A stretch of 64,000 nucleotides of DNA. Origin: A07HB70 sp964512675 (GTDB taxonomy: Archaea; Halobacteriota; Halobacteria; Halobacteriales; Haloferacaceae). The notes under the pieces were generated by a model. It saw only the letters and a list, made by a program, of their open reading frames with translations. It had not been told where the DNA came from and made no database searches. The translations under genes and the position numbers were made by a program. Below, in pieces: positions 8,953 to 16,403 of the stretch. The stretch spans positions 1 through 64,000 of the forward strand of contig CAZEJR010000003.1 of the NCBI GenBank assembly GCA_964512675.1. The letters are read 5' to 3'. Numbering within the stretch: position 1 is the first letter of the stretch; each line of letters starts with the position of its first letter.

Positions 8953-9396
8953 GTGACCGGTAGCGACGGCCCCGAGTACGACGTCAACTTCCGCGAGAAT
9001 CCTGAGGAGTACGAGATCGGTCGTGGCGAACAGGATGTGTTCAAGTGCGAACCGTACAAGAGCGAGTTGCTGCCGCTCTGGTCGATCAAGACAGTTGACG
9101 AGGCCGAGACGAGCGCGGAGACGATTCACGAGCAGTTCTGCGAGTACCGCGCAGCGGGCGAGTTCCCCGGCATGGACCTCGCGCGAAAGTATCTCCAAAT
9201 GGGATGGACTCGTGCGATGCGGTACGCGAAGTACCCTGGCGGGCAGAAGTACGACGACGGTGAGAAACGTGAGCCGCAGGAGTGGTACGACGAGGAGAAA
9301 CGCGAGATTGCGTCGATATACAAGGAGCAGCTGGATCGGGTGCGAGACGACGAGACCTATCGACGACGTCGAGAGGAGTGGGGCGACAGCCCGTGA
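8953..9396 (+). CDS. DUF4385 family protein (complete copy)
   Basis: 147 residues from GTG at 8953. Seen: NFRENPEEYEIGRGEQ, FKCEPYKSELLPLWS, a helical middle with IHEQFCEY and GMDLARKYLQMGW, and a basic/acidic C-terminal helix ending EEWGDSP. These match the DUF4385 family, whose function is not established. A TATA-like TTTTAAT at 8924-8930 lies about 27 nt before the GTG, so it is a leaderless transcript; this fixes the start although the reading frame is open further upstream. Two damaged relatives of this gene lie at 18821-19073 (+) and 22265-22445 (-). Confidence 0.8.
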   Translation: MTGSDGPEYDVNFRENPEEYEIGRGEQDVFKCEPYKSELLPLWSIKTVDEAETSAETIHEQFCEYRAAGEFPGMDLARKYLQMGWTRAMRYAKYPGGQKYDDGEKREPQEWYDEEKREIASIYKEQLDRVRDDETYRRRREEWGDSP

Positions 9397-9454
9397 TCAG
9401 GAAGTGTACAGTTACGTGTCGATCTGCAGGCGAGGTCCATCCACGGAAACTCGT

Positions 9455-9775
9455 CTACCCCACGGTGAGCGGGTCGAGGACACCCTCCAGGTCGTCGACG
9501 AGGGCGTACAACTCGCCCGCGTCGTCGCGACCGTCGGCGTACGCGGCGTCGGCGTCCCTCTCGACGCGGTCGACGGCGTGGTCGAGCGTGTCGGCAGCGT
9601 CGTCGAGGTCGCGCACACGGTCGCCGGGCTTGAGCTCGGTGATCCAGACGGCGCGCTCGGTGGCCCCATCCTCCTGGCAAAGAGAAACGAGGGCCTCCGG
9701 GGGCGACCCGGGGGCTTTCGATCTTGACCCCGACCAGCGACGCGTACTCCGCGCGGCGCCTGAGTGGGGTCGGTG
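9455..9775 (-). pseudogene. Frameshifted acidic haloarchaeal protein, remnant
   Basis: On the minus strand one frame gives EYASLVGVKIESPRVAP upstream and another gives TERAVWITELKPGDRVRDL, DHAVDRVERDADAAYADG and ELYALVDDLEGVLDPLTVG before a stop at 9455-9457. Both pieces look coding, but they are in different frames, with the shift inside the run of C/G near 9705-9715. No start codon remains in the upstream frame after its in-frame TAA. I do not know the family; it resembles small acidic proteins of haloarchaeal plasmids. Probably dead. Confidence 0.6.
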
Positions 9776-9890
9776 TGTATTCTACTTACCTCCATTAGAA
9801 TATCATCCGGCAAATATCCAACCCCGCGCCTCAGCCGTACACAATCTATTTTACCCCGCAAGTCACATGAATTCATATAGAGGCACACCC

Positions 9891-10385
9891 GTGAGCGAAC
9901 AGAACAAGGCTCGGTTCACCGTTAGCACCCCGCCAGAGACAAAGACGCGTCTCGACGAGATCGCGGAGCGGCACGGATTGAGTCGATCGGCGACGGTTAC
10001 GAGAGTCCTGAACGAGCGAGACAATTACCGCGACGAGCTCAACGCGGCTCGCAACGAACTTGACGAGACGCGGCAGGAGGTTGACCAGCTCCGCGGACAA
10101 CTTGAGGCCGAGCGCGAGCGTGCCGAGCAGGCCGAGGGGCAGCTGATGGCCGACGGCGGCCTCACAGACGACGCCAAAGCCGACGTGGGGGCGATTGTGG
10201 ACAGTCAAGTAGCCCCAGTCCATCGTACGGTTCGATTTCAGACGGCGGCCACGGGCGCCGGCCTCGTCTACATCGCTGCCGTCGCGGGCGACTTACTCGG
10301 CGGGCCGTCGGCGGTGGCGTTCGGCGTCCTCATCCTCGCCGGCCTTGTCGCCGCGTTCGTGTTCGCGGGTGGTCGCAATGAGTAG
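9891..10385 (+). CDS. RHH-coiled-coil protein with C-terminal membrane hairpin
   Basis: 164 residues from GTG at 9891 (an ATG at 9867 in frame is the alternative). Domains in order: a ribbon-helix-helix-like N-terminus (ARFTVSTPPETKTRLDEIAERHGLSRSATV is split here by residues 5-35), a long coiled coil rich in Glu/Arg (ELNAARNELDETRQEVDQLR), then two transmembrane helices (about residues 110-130 and 137-157) and a short GGRNE tail. GAGG about 8 nt before the GTG and TATTTTA at 9848-9854 support expression. A DNA-binding domain tied to the membrane by a coiled coil suggests plasmid/element tethering or partition (inference). The stop overlaps an ATG (ATGAG) of a short frame that does not look coding for long. 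Confidence 0.65.
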   Translation: MSEQNKARFTVSTPPETKTRLDEIAERHGLSRSATVTRVLNERDNYRDELNAARNELDETRQEVDQLRGQLEAERERAEQAEGQLMADGGLTDDAKADVGAIVDSQVAPVHRTVRFQTAATGAGLVYIAAVAGDLLGGPSAVAFGVLILAGLVAAFVFAGGRNE

Positions 10386-10474
10386 CGACCGGGTACCGGA
10401 CGAGGCACAGGTGCGGGTCGACCAACGAGCCGCGACGCCGACGAGAGGCGGGCTCCGAACGCGGAGGGGTCGTA

Positions 10475-11221
10475 ATGGTCGGCAAACGCGACAGCGTCGA
10501 CCGCGCCGCCTACATTTTCGACCAAGTGTACGTCCGCGTCGCCGACGAACACGGGCAGGAAAGCCAACTCCGCGACAGCGCCCGCGCCGAGGTCGAAAAA
10601 GAGGACGAACGGATCTGGGCGCACTACCGCGACCCGCGGACCGACCTCACCCAGGTTGAGGCGCGCGACCGTGCGCAAGAGCTGTTGCTTGTCGACTACC
10701 CGCCCCGCGCGAACATCTCCCAGGCGACGGTGTCGCGGAAGATTACCGCGCTCGACGACCGGATGCTCACCGAGCCGCTGGCGCTGCTCGACGTCCGCGA
10801 GCGCGAGGGCGAGCACGACGTGCCCGGGCTTCTCGCGCGCTCTCGCCTCGACACGCTTGACCGCGGGCGGTTCGACACGCTGGTCGACCACTACCGCGAG
10901 GCGCTCGCCCGCTTTCTCGTCGACCTCGACGCCCTCTACCGGTTCGACCGGTCCGCCGTGCCGACGCCGGCGTGGGCGCGTGCCAGGTTTGACGACCTCG
11001 ACCCGGCGGTCGGGCGCAAGATCGGCCTGTACGACGACATTACGCCGAACGACGAGATACACCCGCCGCTCGACGAACTCGACGACCACGGTGCCGACGA
11101 CCGACGGCTGGCACGACGCCGTCGACGCCGGCGTGCCGGGTTGCAAGCGCCGACGACGATCGCCCGACGGCAGACGGACAAATCTCGCAACAACAAGCAA
11201 AGATACCTCGTCTCGTCGTGA
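10475..11221 (+). CDS. Hypothetical protein with HTH-like segment
   Basis: 248 residues; not recognised. Mostly alpha-helical and highly charged; residues 75-92 (ANISQATVSRKITALDDR) look like a helix-turn-helix recognition region. The final 45 residues are abnormally Arg-rich (RRLARRRRRRRAG), while the +1-shifted frame at the same place reads TDGWHDAVDAGVPG, so a frameshift near 11095 may have replaced the native C-terminus. It follows the RHH-membrane protein on the same strand and is followed at once by a strong hairpin at 11224-11250. Likely part of the same mobile element as the preceding gene; replication or regulation roles are possible but unproven. Confidence 0.5.
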   Translation: MVGKRDSVDRAAYIFDQVYVRVADEHGQESQLRDSARAEVEKEDERIWAHYRDPRTDLTQVEARDRAQELLLVDYPPRANISQATVSRKITALDDRMLTEPLALLDVREREGEHDVPGLLARSRLDTLDRGRFDTLVDHYREALARFLVDLDALYRFDRSAVPTPAWARARFDDLDPAVGRKIGLYDDITPNDEIHPPLDELDDHGADDRRLARRRRRRRAGLQAPTTIARRQTDKSRNNKQRYLVSS

Positions 11222-11223
11222 CT

Positions 11224-11250
11224 CTTGCGCGCCCCCCGCGTGCGCGCAAG
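11224..11250 (+). terminator. Strong hairpin after the HTH-like gene
   Basis: CTTGCGCGC (11224-11232) pairs perfectly with GCGCGCAAG (11242-11250) around a 9-nt loop, starting 3 nt past the stop codon at 11219-11221. Nine GC-rich pairs make a stable hairpin. No T-run follows, so it may be an RNA 3'-end stabiliser or processing structure rather than a classical terminator. From 11251 to 11533 I see no convincing gene. Confidence 0.55.
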
Positions 11251-11533
11251 GCCGGTCCGGCGTCGACGACGCCGCGGTCGCGTTCGACCGGCAGCCGGAC
11301 GACGTTGAGTGGGCTCGACGTCGAGGACGCGGCACTCCTCCAGTTGTGGAAGGAAAGGGTGTCGGCTGCGCTCCGGCGCGACGACGCTGTGCGAGGCGAA
11401 CTGATGGGTGTCGTATCCCGTACGGCACGCGCAGCCGGTACTCGTGGCCGCGACTCGATGTCGGTCGCGTACCGGCCGAGCGCGCTGATGGGTTCGGCCA
11501 GATGTTTCACGCCTGCTCCGCTACCCCGGGACG

Positions 11534-12109
11534 ATGTGGACGAACGCGGCGTCGTGGCCGACGGTGCTCGCGCGGGCCGGGCCGGTCGTGGGACAGCTCA
11601 CGCCGCGTCACGCGTTCGATCCGACGCTGACGACGGTCGTCGCCGTGACGACGGCTGTCGGTGCGGTCGTGCTGTCGGTCGTCGGTCGGCGATTCCTCAC
11701 GAGACGGCAGCTGCTCGTCTGGGGTGGTGCCGCGTACGCGACGACGATGCTCGGCCTGTGGGCTGTGGTTCGGCTGCTGTTCTGGCGGTTCACGTTCGAT
11801 CCGGTCGGCGATGCGCCCCTGGTCGCTCCCGTGCTGGCCGGATTCGGGACCGTGATCGCCGGGCAGTTCGTCCTTCCAACATACCTGTTCGGCAGCCACG
11901 AGGTGTGGACGCCGCTCGTCTGGCTGTTCGGCGTGACGTGGGCCCTCGGCGAGTTCGTCCTCCTGGTGGGCGGTGAGTCCGGCGGGCTGTTCGCCCTGCT
12001 GGTATGGATCGTCGGGTTGCTACCGGCGTGCCTCGGTGTGCTGGTCCTCGTGGCAGGTGGTGAACTCCTCCTGCGACGCGTCGACCTGTCGAACCCGCTC
12101 CGGTCGTGA
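11534..12109 (+). CDS. Integral membrane protein, about five helices
   Basis: 191 residues from ATG. Hydrophobic segments at about 30-50, 60-84, 95-118, 125-148 and 152-178, with Arg-rich cytoplasmic loops (VVGRRFLTRRQ) and tail. No conserved catalytic motif; family not recognised. Stands alone on this strand, with opposite-strand small genes downstream. Composition matches the core genome better than its neighbours. Confidence 0.7.
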   Translation: MWTNAASWPTVLARAGPVVGQLTPRHAFDPTLTTVVAVTTAVGAVVLSVVGRRFLTRRQLLVWGGAAYATTMLGLWAVVRLLFWRFTFDPVGDAPLVAPVLAGFGTVIAGQFVLPTYLFGSHEVWTPLVWLFGVTWALGEFVLLVGGESGGLFALLVWIVGLLPACLGVLVLVAGGELLLRRVDLSNPLRS

Positions 12110-12120
12110 CTCGGTGTCGG

Positions 12121-12285
12121 TCACCGCTGCCCTCCCTGCTCGCCCTCGTCGGCGTAGCGGGCGGCCTCGCCGAGCTGGTGCGCGAACGCGCGTGCCTGGT
12201 CCGGGGCGAGCGACACCGCGTCGTCGACGTGGAGCGGGGTGAGGTACGTCTCGCCGAACACCGGGCAGACGTCGTCGGTCGCCAC
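12121..12285 (-). CDS. Small acidic hypothetical protein
   Basis: 54 residues from GTG at 12285: begins MATDDVCPVFGETYLTPLH, continues with a helix DQARAFAHQLGEAARYAD and ends EGEQGGQR. Acidic, uniform codon use, and a T-rich element (CTCTTTTTG) about 25-30 nt upstream on the minus strand, so it is likely real although short. The function is unknown. It converges with the membrane protein gene, 11 nt apart. Confidence 0.5.
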   Translation of the reverse strand: MATDDVCPVFGETYLTPLHVDDAVSLAPDQARAFAHQLGEAARYADEGEQGGQR

Positions 12286-12331
12286 ACCTCCACCGACAGG
12301 TGACAGCAAAAAGAGTGTTCGCGCCGCGGCG

Positions 12332-12667
12332 TTAGTGGTCGGTGCCCTCGGCAGCCGTGTGGCGAGACCAGCTCGACGCCAGCGCCAGCGCGACCCGAGC
12401 CCGGTCGAGGCCGGTCGCAATCTCGCCGGCGGTCGCCCACTCGGCTCGCTCGCCGGCACCGCGGTCGTCGAGCGTCGTCGAGGTGCGGACCGGTGTCTGC
12501 CCGACGCGAGGGTACGTCGAGCCCGTCGGACCGGGGTCGACGCGCAACACACCGACCCAAGCACGGACGCTGGCCACAACATTCGCAGCAACGACAGCAA
12601 GACCACGCTCGGCCTCGACCCGTAATTGAGAGCCTCTCGCCCGTGGTTTCACGCGAAACCGCAGCAT
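12332..12667 (-). CDS. Hypothetical protein, uncertain
   Basis: An open frame of 111 residues from ATG at 12667. The C-terminal half (TTLDDRGAGERAEWATAGEI, then LDRARVALALASSWSRH) looks coding; the N-terminal third is basic and less convincing, so the true start may be further in. It lies just upstream of the small acidic protein gene on the same strand. Family not recognised. Confidence 0.35.
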   Translation of the reverse strand: MLRFRVKPRARGSQLRVEAERGLAVVAANVVASVRAWVGVLRVDPGPTGSTYPRVGQTPVRTSTTLDDRGAGERAEWATAGEIATGLDRARVALALASSWSRHTAAEGTDH

Positions 12668-12808
12668 AACACCAGCGGTGTAACGCTGCCCCCTTTCTCT
12701 CCGCGGTCGGTGTGAGCGCTCAACACCCGTCTCACGCCCTCGCGCCGCCCGAAACCGGAGGATCTCGCTTAGCGGCACGCACAGAGCCACACGTACAGTA
12801 CGGTGGTA

Positions 12809-12942
12809 CTACATCGCGAGTCGCGCGCGTGAGCGCGGGCCAACGACCCCCCACCCCGCGACGTCGCGGGCGAGTTCTCGCTTCTCCTCACCTTCGGCGA
12901 GGATCTGGCGCTTCTCGCGCTGGAGCCGCTCGACGTCCTCTC
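12809..12942 (-). pseudogene. 3' fragment of a coiled-coil protein gene cut by the AT-rich segment
   Basis: The minus strand encodes EDVERLQREKRQILAEGEEK, RELARDVAGWGVV and a tail ending RLAM before TAG at 12809-12811. It opens directly after an in-frame TGA at 12943-12945, exactly where GC content collapses at the border of the AT-rich segment (12950 onward). It looks like the C-terminal end of a helical protein whose upstream part was removed by an insertion or deletion (inference). Confidence 0.45.
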
Positions 12943-13009
12943 ATCTTGACCGAACTCTGATAGAAAATCACCAAAATCATATAATGCTTCTATCACTCAA
13001 CCCCAGCAA

Positions 13010-14353
13010 GTGAATGATCGCAGTATGGAACGAAGATCATTATTAAACTGGATTACGGCAGCTGGGGCAGTAGGTCTGGCAGGATGCAGCGGCATTACAG
13101 GTGAGACAAACGAGCAAGCAAATCCGTACAACCAAGACACAGAAACACCTGATCCTGTTATAGAACAAGGGGAGAACGGATTCAGAGTCTATTTTGAGGA
13201 TGACTTTGGACATGACCAACTAGGTCAGGCACCAGCAGAAGCAGAAGAGCGTCAGATCGTGAGATCGGCGCTGCAAGACTTTGAAAAATTTGAAGAATGG
13301 GATAGTCTAAACAAAGATGACTATATAAAGGCACAGCTGGCTCTGCAAGAAGGTATAACCCCTCTGGCTCCAGGACTTCCGGGGAGCGTAGAGAGAATAG
13401 GAAACCGGACCAGAGAAATATTTCCACAGATACCAGACAACCCTGAAAACTACAACGGAGAATTTGAAGATATCAATGAGAGGCACTTAGAGAACGTGGA
13501 GGATAAAGCAGAGATATACACCCTGGCACTAAGAAGCGCAGTAAAAGAGGTTACGGACCAGGCCAACAGTGTCGCAGCTAACGTGTTGAATACAAACTTG
13601 GCCGAACATGTCCTTGAGGACTACATGGATATTGATATTCCAGGTTATCAGTTCTCAACACTGAATACAGATAAGCCTATAAATGCGAGAGGTGGGGTTA
13701 GCGTCGCTGAGGAAGGAGAGGAAACTTATCTCTCACACCCTATAGGCATCTTGCAATACGTGGATGAGGGAGAACAACAGGTCAGAGAGTTTGAGGTAGA
13801 AACTCAATTCTACCCAGAATTCAGTAAGCCTGAAAATAGTTTCTACAAATGGCCTCTTGATGAAGATTTTCCGCCAGCCTACAGTAGCCGTCAGTGGGAG
13901 CCTGAACAGTTCATGCATGCCTTCTGTGGTGAAAAAGCAAGAAAACTTGTTCAAATGGACGAAATACCTAGAGATGAAATGGATAGATATTTGATTGAAG
14001 GGTTGCTGAGCCAGATAGATGACGCACCGGAACTATATAACTTTGATGAAGACAGGGCGACAGGAGGTCAAAGACAAGTTAATGGGGACTACGAAGGAGT
14101 TGCGGTTTCCAGCTCCTTCAGAAACTCAGTGTCGCACTACATGGATAATCCAACAAGGGTAGGTAAGAAGAAGCTCGATGGAGCGTCCAAGGCCATTTTC
14201 TCCAGCTTAAACAAGTTTGGCTGGAATAAAGCAATCGCCCTAGACGGCACTATAGACACCCCAGAGATATACAGGATATCAGAAGAATTCAGGAAGAAAC
14301 TGCACGCCAATCAGGTATACAACAACTTCGGACAGAGAATCTCTGCGGAATAG
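13010..14353 (+). CDS. AT-rich island: Tat-type lipoprotein of unknown function
   Basis: 447 residues from GTG at 13010, or 442 from ATG at 13025. The N-terminus MERRSLLNWITAAGAVGLAG followed by Cys is a twin-arginine lipoprotein signal with lipobox LAGC, so the mature protein should be lipid-anchored outside the cell. The rest is soluble, acidic and helical, with no recognised domain; two Cys after the lipobox are not evident except one in AFCGEKARK. Codon use is strikingly different from all neighbours: AGA/AGG arginine, ATA isoleucine, TTA leucine, many A/T third positions. CATATAATG at 12978-12986 is a good TATA box 24-30 nt before the GTG, consistent with a leaderless transcript. Recent transfer from a low-GC halophile or virus is likely (inference). 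Confidence 0.75.
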   Translation: MNDRSMERRSLLNWITAAGAVGLAGCSGITGETNEQANPYNQDTETPDPVIEQGENGFRVYFEDDFGHDQLGQAPAEAEERQIVRSALQDFEKFEEWDSLNKDDYIKAQLALQEGITPLAPGLPGSVERIGNRTREIFPQIPDNPENYNGEFEDINERHLENVEDKAEIYTLALRSAVKEVTDQANSVAANVLNTNLAEHVLEDYMDIDIPGYQFSTLNTDKPINARGGVSVAEEGEETYLSHPIGILQYVDEGEQQVREFEVETQFYPEFSKPENSFYKWPLDEDFPPAYSSRQWEPEQFMHAFCGEKARKLVQMDEIPRDEMDRYLIEGLLSQIDDAPELYNFDEDRATGGQRQVNGDYEGVAVSSSFRNSVSHYMDNPTRVGKKKLDGASKAIFSSLNKFGWNKAIALDGTIDTPEIYRISEEFRKKLHANQVYNNFGQRISAE

Positions 14354-14579
14354 AAACAGTGTAACACTATCTCTGTCGGGGTCATAGGTGATTCCAGCCG
14401 GTCCCCCTCGCCCGGCAGTTGCGCGGACCGACGCCGAGGGCTTACTCCCGACGCCGGCGACACGAACGGGCGAGGAGGACGCGCGACCGTGTATCAGAAC
14501 TCGACGACCCGGGAGGCCGCGACGACCATCCATCGGTGGCTGAACGACTGTCGGGCGCGTCGCGACCTAGACCGGCTCG
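14354..14579. other. Junk between AT-rich gene and partial ORF
   Basis: GC rises again at about 14390. Short frames on both strands are suggestive but broken: the plus strand reads YQNSTTREAATTIHRWLNDC over 14490-14550 with no start or sensible end. I see no complete gene. Confidence 0.3.
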
Positions 14580-14753
14580 CCTGTCTAATTGATTCGACAG
14601 CTGCTGTCGGGTATCGATCGAGAGTTCAGCCGGTGTCCGGTACTGTGCCGGATCGTGCCCGGTGTCTCGCAGATAGTTGATGAACGACGTCGGGGCATAG
14701 AGTTCCCCCGCCGTATTCTGCAGTGAACGCAACGCTGGATCCCAATAGCTCAA
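14580..14753 (-). pseudogene. 5' fragment of an unknown gene
   Basis: Reads leftward from a TTG at 14753 (LSYWDPALRSLQNTAGELYA, then FINYLRDTGHDPAQYRT and SIDTRQQLSNQLD). About 58 residues look coding; beyond 14580 the same frame degenerates into Arg/Ser-rich sequence, so the gene is truncated or frameshifted. An A/T-rich promoter with an inverted repeat lies just upstream. Family not recognised. Confidence 0.4.
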
Positions 14754-14768
14754 TACAATACTCAGTCA

Positions 14769-14791
14769 ATCAAATACGGTATAAATTTGAT
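14769..14791. promoter_or_regulatory. Inverted repeat over an AT-rich promoter
   Basis: ATCAAAT (14769-14775) and ATTTGAT (14785-14791) form perfect 7-nt arms around a 9-nt spacer that contains TATA on either strand (GGTATAA). On the minus strand this lies 25-30 nt before the TTG at 14753, i.e. a regulator site over a TATA box. Confidence 0.45.
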
Positions 14792-14870
14792 CTATGTTAG
14801 CCCTCCTGGGACGTAAATTGTTGTGTGAACTGTTCAGTCAAACACATGACTCTTGTAGCAGACTCAAGCG

Positions 14871-14907
14871 TTCGGTGGGTTCAAACCCCGTCCGCGTCTT
14901 AAACCAC
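14871..14907 (+). other. tRNA 3'-end-like fragment next to integrase (possible att)
   Basis: GGTGGGTTCAAACCCC has the form of a T arm (stem GTGGG/CCCGT with two wobble pairs, loop TTCAAAC), followed by GTCCGCGTC, which could be the acceptor 3' strand. No 5' half of a tRNA is present. Tyrosine recombinases of haloarchaeal elements commonly sit beside such tRNA fragments, and the integrase starts 21 nt downstream. It does not match the tRNA-Val at 6779. I could not assign an amino acid. Confidence 0.35.
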
Positions 14908-14927
14908 GCACGGACACACCACCCGCT

Positions 14928-15536
14928 ATGTCAAAGACGAACGTTCGCGCGAGCACGTGGGTCAAGCCCGACCAGGTCGACGCCCTCCGGTCGGCGGTGT
15001 ATCGCTGCCGCCCCGACTATCTTCAACAGCGCGACGACGCGATCGTCGCTATGTTGTACGACCTCGGCCTCCGCGTCGGCGAGCTCGTCGCCCTCAACGT
15101 CGACGACCTCCGCGACGACCGGACCACGCTGTACCTGCCGACGGACAAACAGAAAGGCTACCCCACCGACAGCGACCCGCCGCCCGCGACGCTCGGGCTC
15201 GACAGCGACACCACCCGCACGCTGTCGGCGTACCTGTCGAGCCGGTGGAAAGACCCCGACGCGCTCTTTCCCTCCCGGTCGAGCGACCGGATCACGACGT
15301 CGAGCGTCCGCCGGATGCTGAAAACCGTCGCTGCCGAGGCCGACGTCCGTCCGTATCTGGTCGAGGGCGGGCGCGGCGACCCCGACGACGTCACGCCTCA
15401 CGCCCTCCGGCACGGCGTCGCCTGGCGAATGATGAACGCCGAGGAAGGGAATACCCTGTACGACGTGCGGAATCGCCTCCGGCACCGCTCGATTACGACC
15501 ACCGAGCGACGCTACGACCACGTCATCGAACGATGA
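14928..15536 (+). CDS. Tyrosine recombinase/integrase, catalytic-domain-only
   Basis: 202 residues from ATG. Contains the catalytic domain only: first Arg in LYDLGLRVGELVAL, the HxxR box in HALRHGVAWRM, and the last His plus nucleophile Tyr in RLRHRSITTTERRYDHV. The usual N-terminal core-binding (SAM-like) domain is missing; the first 30 residues replace it. All catalytic residues are present, so it may be active, perhaps with a host partner. It overlaps the following Mrr-like gene (ATGA). Neighbouring tRNA-like sequence supports a role in site-specific integration of an element (inference). Confidence 0.85.
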   Translation: MSKTNVRASTWVKPDQVDALRSAVYRCRPDYLQQRDDAIVAMLYDLGLRVGELVALNVDDLRDDRTTLYLPTDKQKGYPTDSDPPPATLGLDSDTTRTLSAYLSSRWKDPDALFPSRSSDRITTSSVRRMLKTVAAEADVRPYLVEGGRGDPDDVTPHALRHGVAWRMMNAEEGNTLYDVRNRLRHRSITTTERRYDHVIER

Positions 15537-16403
15537 ACAACAAAACACTATCACACTTGCAGGAAATGGACAGCCGGGAATTTGAGCATCTAATTGGCGA
15601 TCTTTGGCAGCGGATGGGCTATGAGACGGATGTGGTCAAACACTCTGCTGATAAGGGGATAGATGTCCGCGCCCAGTAGCAAAAGAATGGATCAAACCAT
15701 CTCATTCAAGCCAAGAGATACACGGAAGATAGAGCCGTTAGCGCCCCTGAGATTTAGCAGTACGGGGCGCTCCATCTACAAGAAGATGATGTGGATCGGG
15801 TCTTTGTCGTCACGACAAGCCGATTCACTTCCGGGGCAAAGGAGTTCACCGCCGATATCGGTGTCAGTCTATTTGACGGGAACCAACTAGTTGAGCTCAT
15901 TCACCACGTAAGCCAACCGGATCTTCTCGTTGATTATACCCCGGCTCCTGAGGCATATCGGTATGAGCATCAACCGTGGCTTTCATTCTCGGGAGCAGAT
16001 CTTAGACGAGCAGATTCTACGGTGCCGACCTCGCCGGAGTGGAATTACGTGGGGCCGACCTCTCCGAGGCTATACTGTCCACCGCCGACCTTTCTGGGGC
16101 TAGTTTGACCGGGGTCAATCTCGCCGACGCCGACCTCTCAGGAGCCAATCTTTCCGGGGCTAATCTAATCGATGCGGATCTATCAGGCGCTAAGTTACAC
16201 CAAGCCGACCTCTCTCGGTTCTTTCTTGATGATCTCGATGATGGAGTAACCGGTGGGGGCGCCGATCTGACCGGCGCTGACCTCTCGGGGGCCGACCTTT
16301 CAGGGGCAAATCTCTCGTGGGCTGATTTGACGAGGCCGACCTTTCCGACGCGATACTGCAAAACACAGAGTATGAGTCTGGCACTTCAGAGGGTGACCGG
16401 TAG
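15533..16403 (+). pseudogene. Mrr-type nuclease with pentapeptide-repeat C-terminus, disrupted
   Basis: ATG overlaps the integrase stop. N-terminal Mrr-like domain: EFEHLIGDLWQRMGYETDVV, GIDV and IQAKRYTEDRAV hold the PD-(D/E)xK nuclease residues Asp and Gln-Ala-Lys. The C-terminal third is pentapeptide repeats (ADLSG-type, A(D/N)LxG units). Four lesions: TAG codons at 15677-15679 and 15755-15757, both followed by Gln codons in intact frame, a 1-nt loss near 16015, and another shift near 16333, after which ADLSDAILQNTEYES completes the frame to TAG at 16401-16403. GC is visibly lower than in neighbours. Almost certainly a dead gene from a transferred defence or restriction module; amber read-through would not mend the frameshifts. 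Confidence 0.75.

Noticed and set aside
10379..10480. Short gene overlapping the stop of the RHH-membrane protein (ATGAG)
   Set aside because: The frame MSSDRVPDEAQVRVDQRAAT looks coding for about 20 residues, then becomes Arg-rich shadow of the next gene; no defined end.
14871..14907. A complete tRNA gene
   Set aside because: Only a T arm and a possible 3' acceptor strand are visible; D arm, anticodon arm and 5' acceptor strand do not form.
15533..16017. Pyrrolysine or other amber decoding in the Mrr-like gene
   Set aside because: Two later frameshifts show that the gene is decaying, and no suppressor or pyrrolysine gene is seen in the window.
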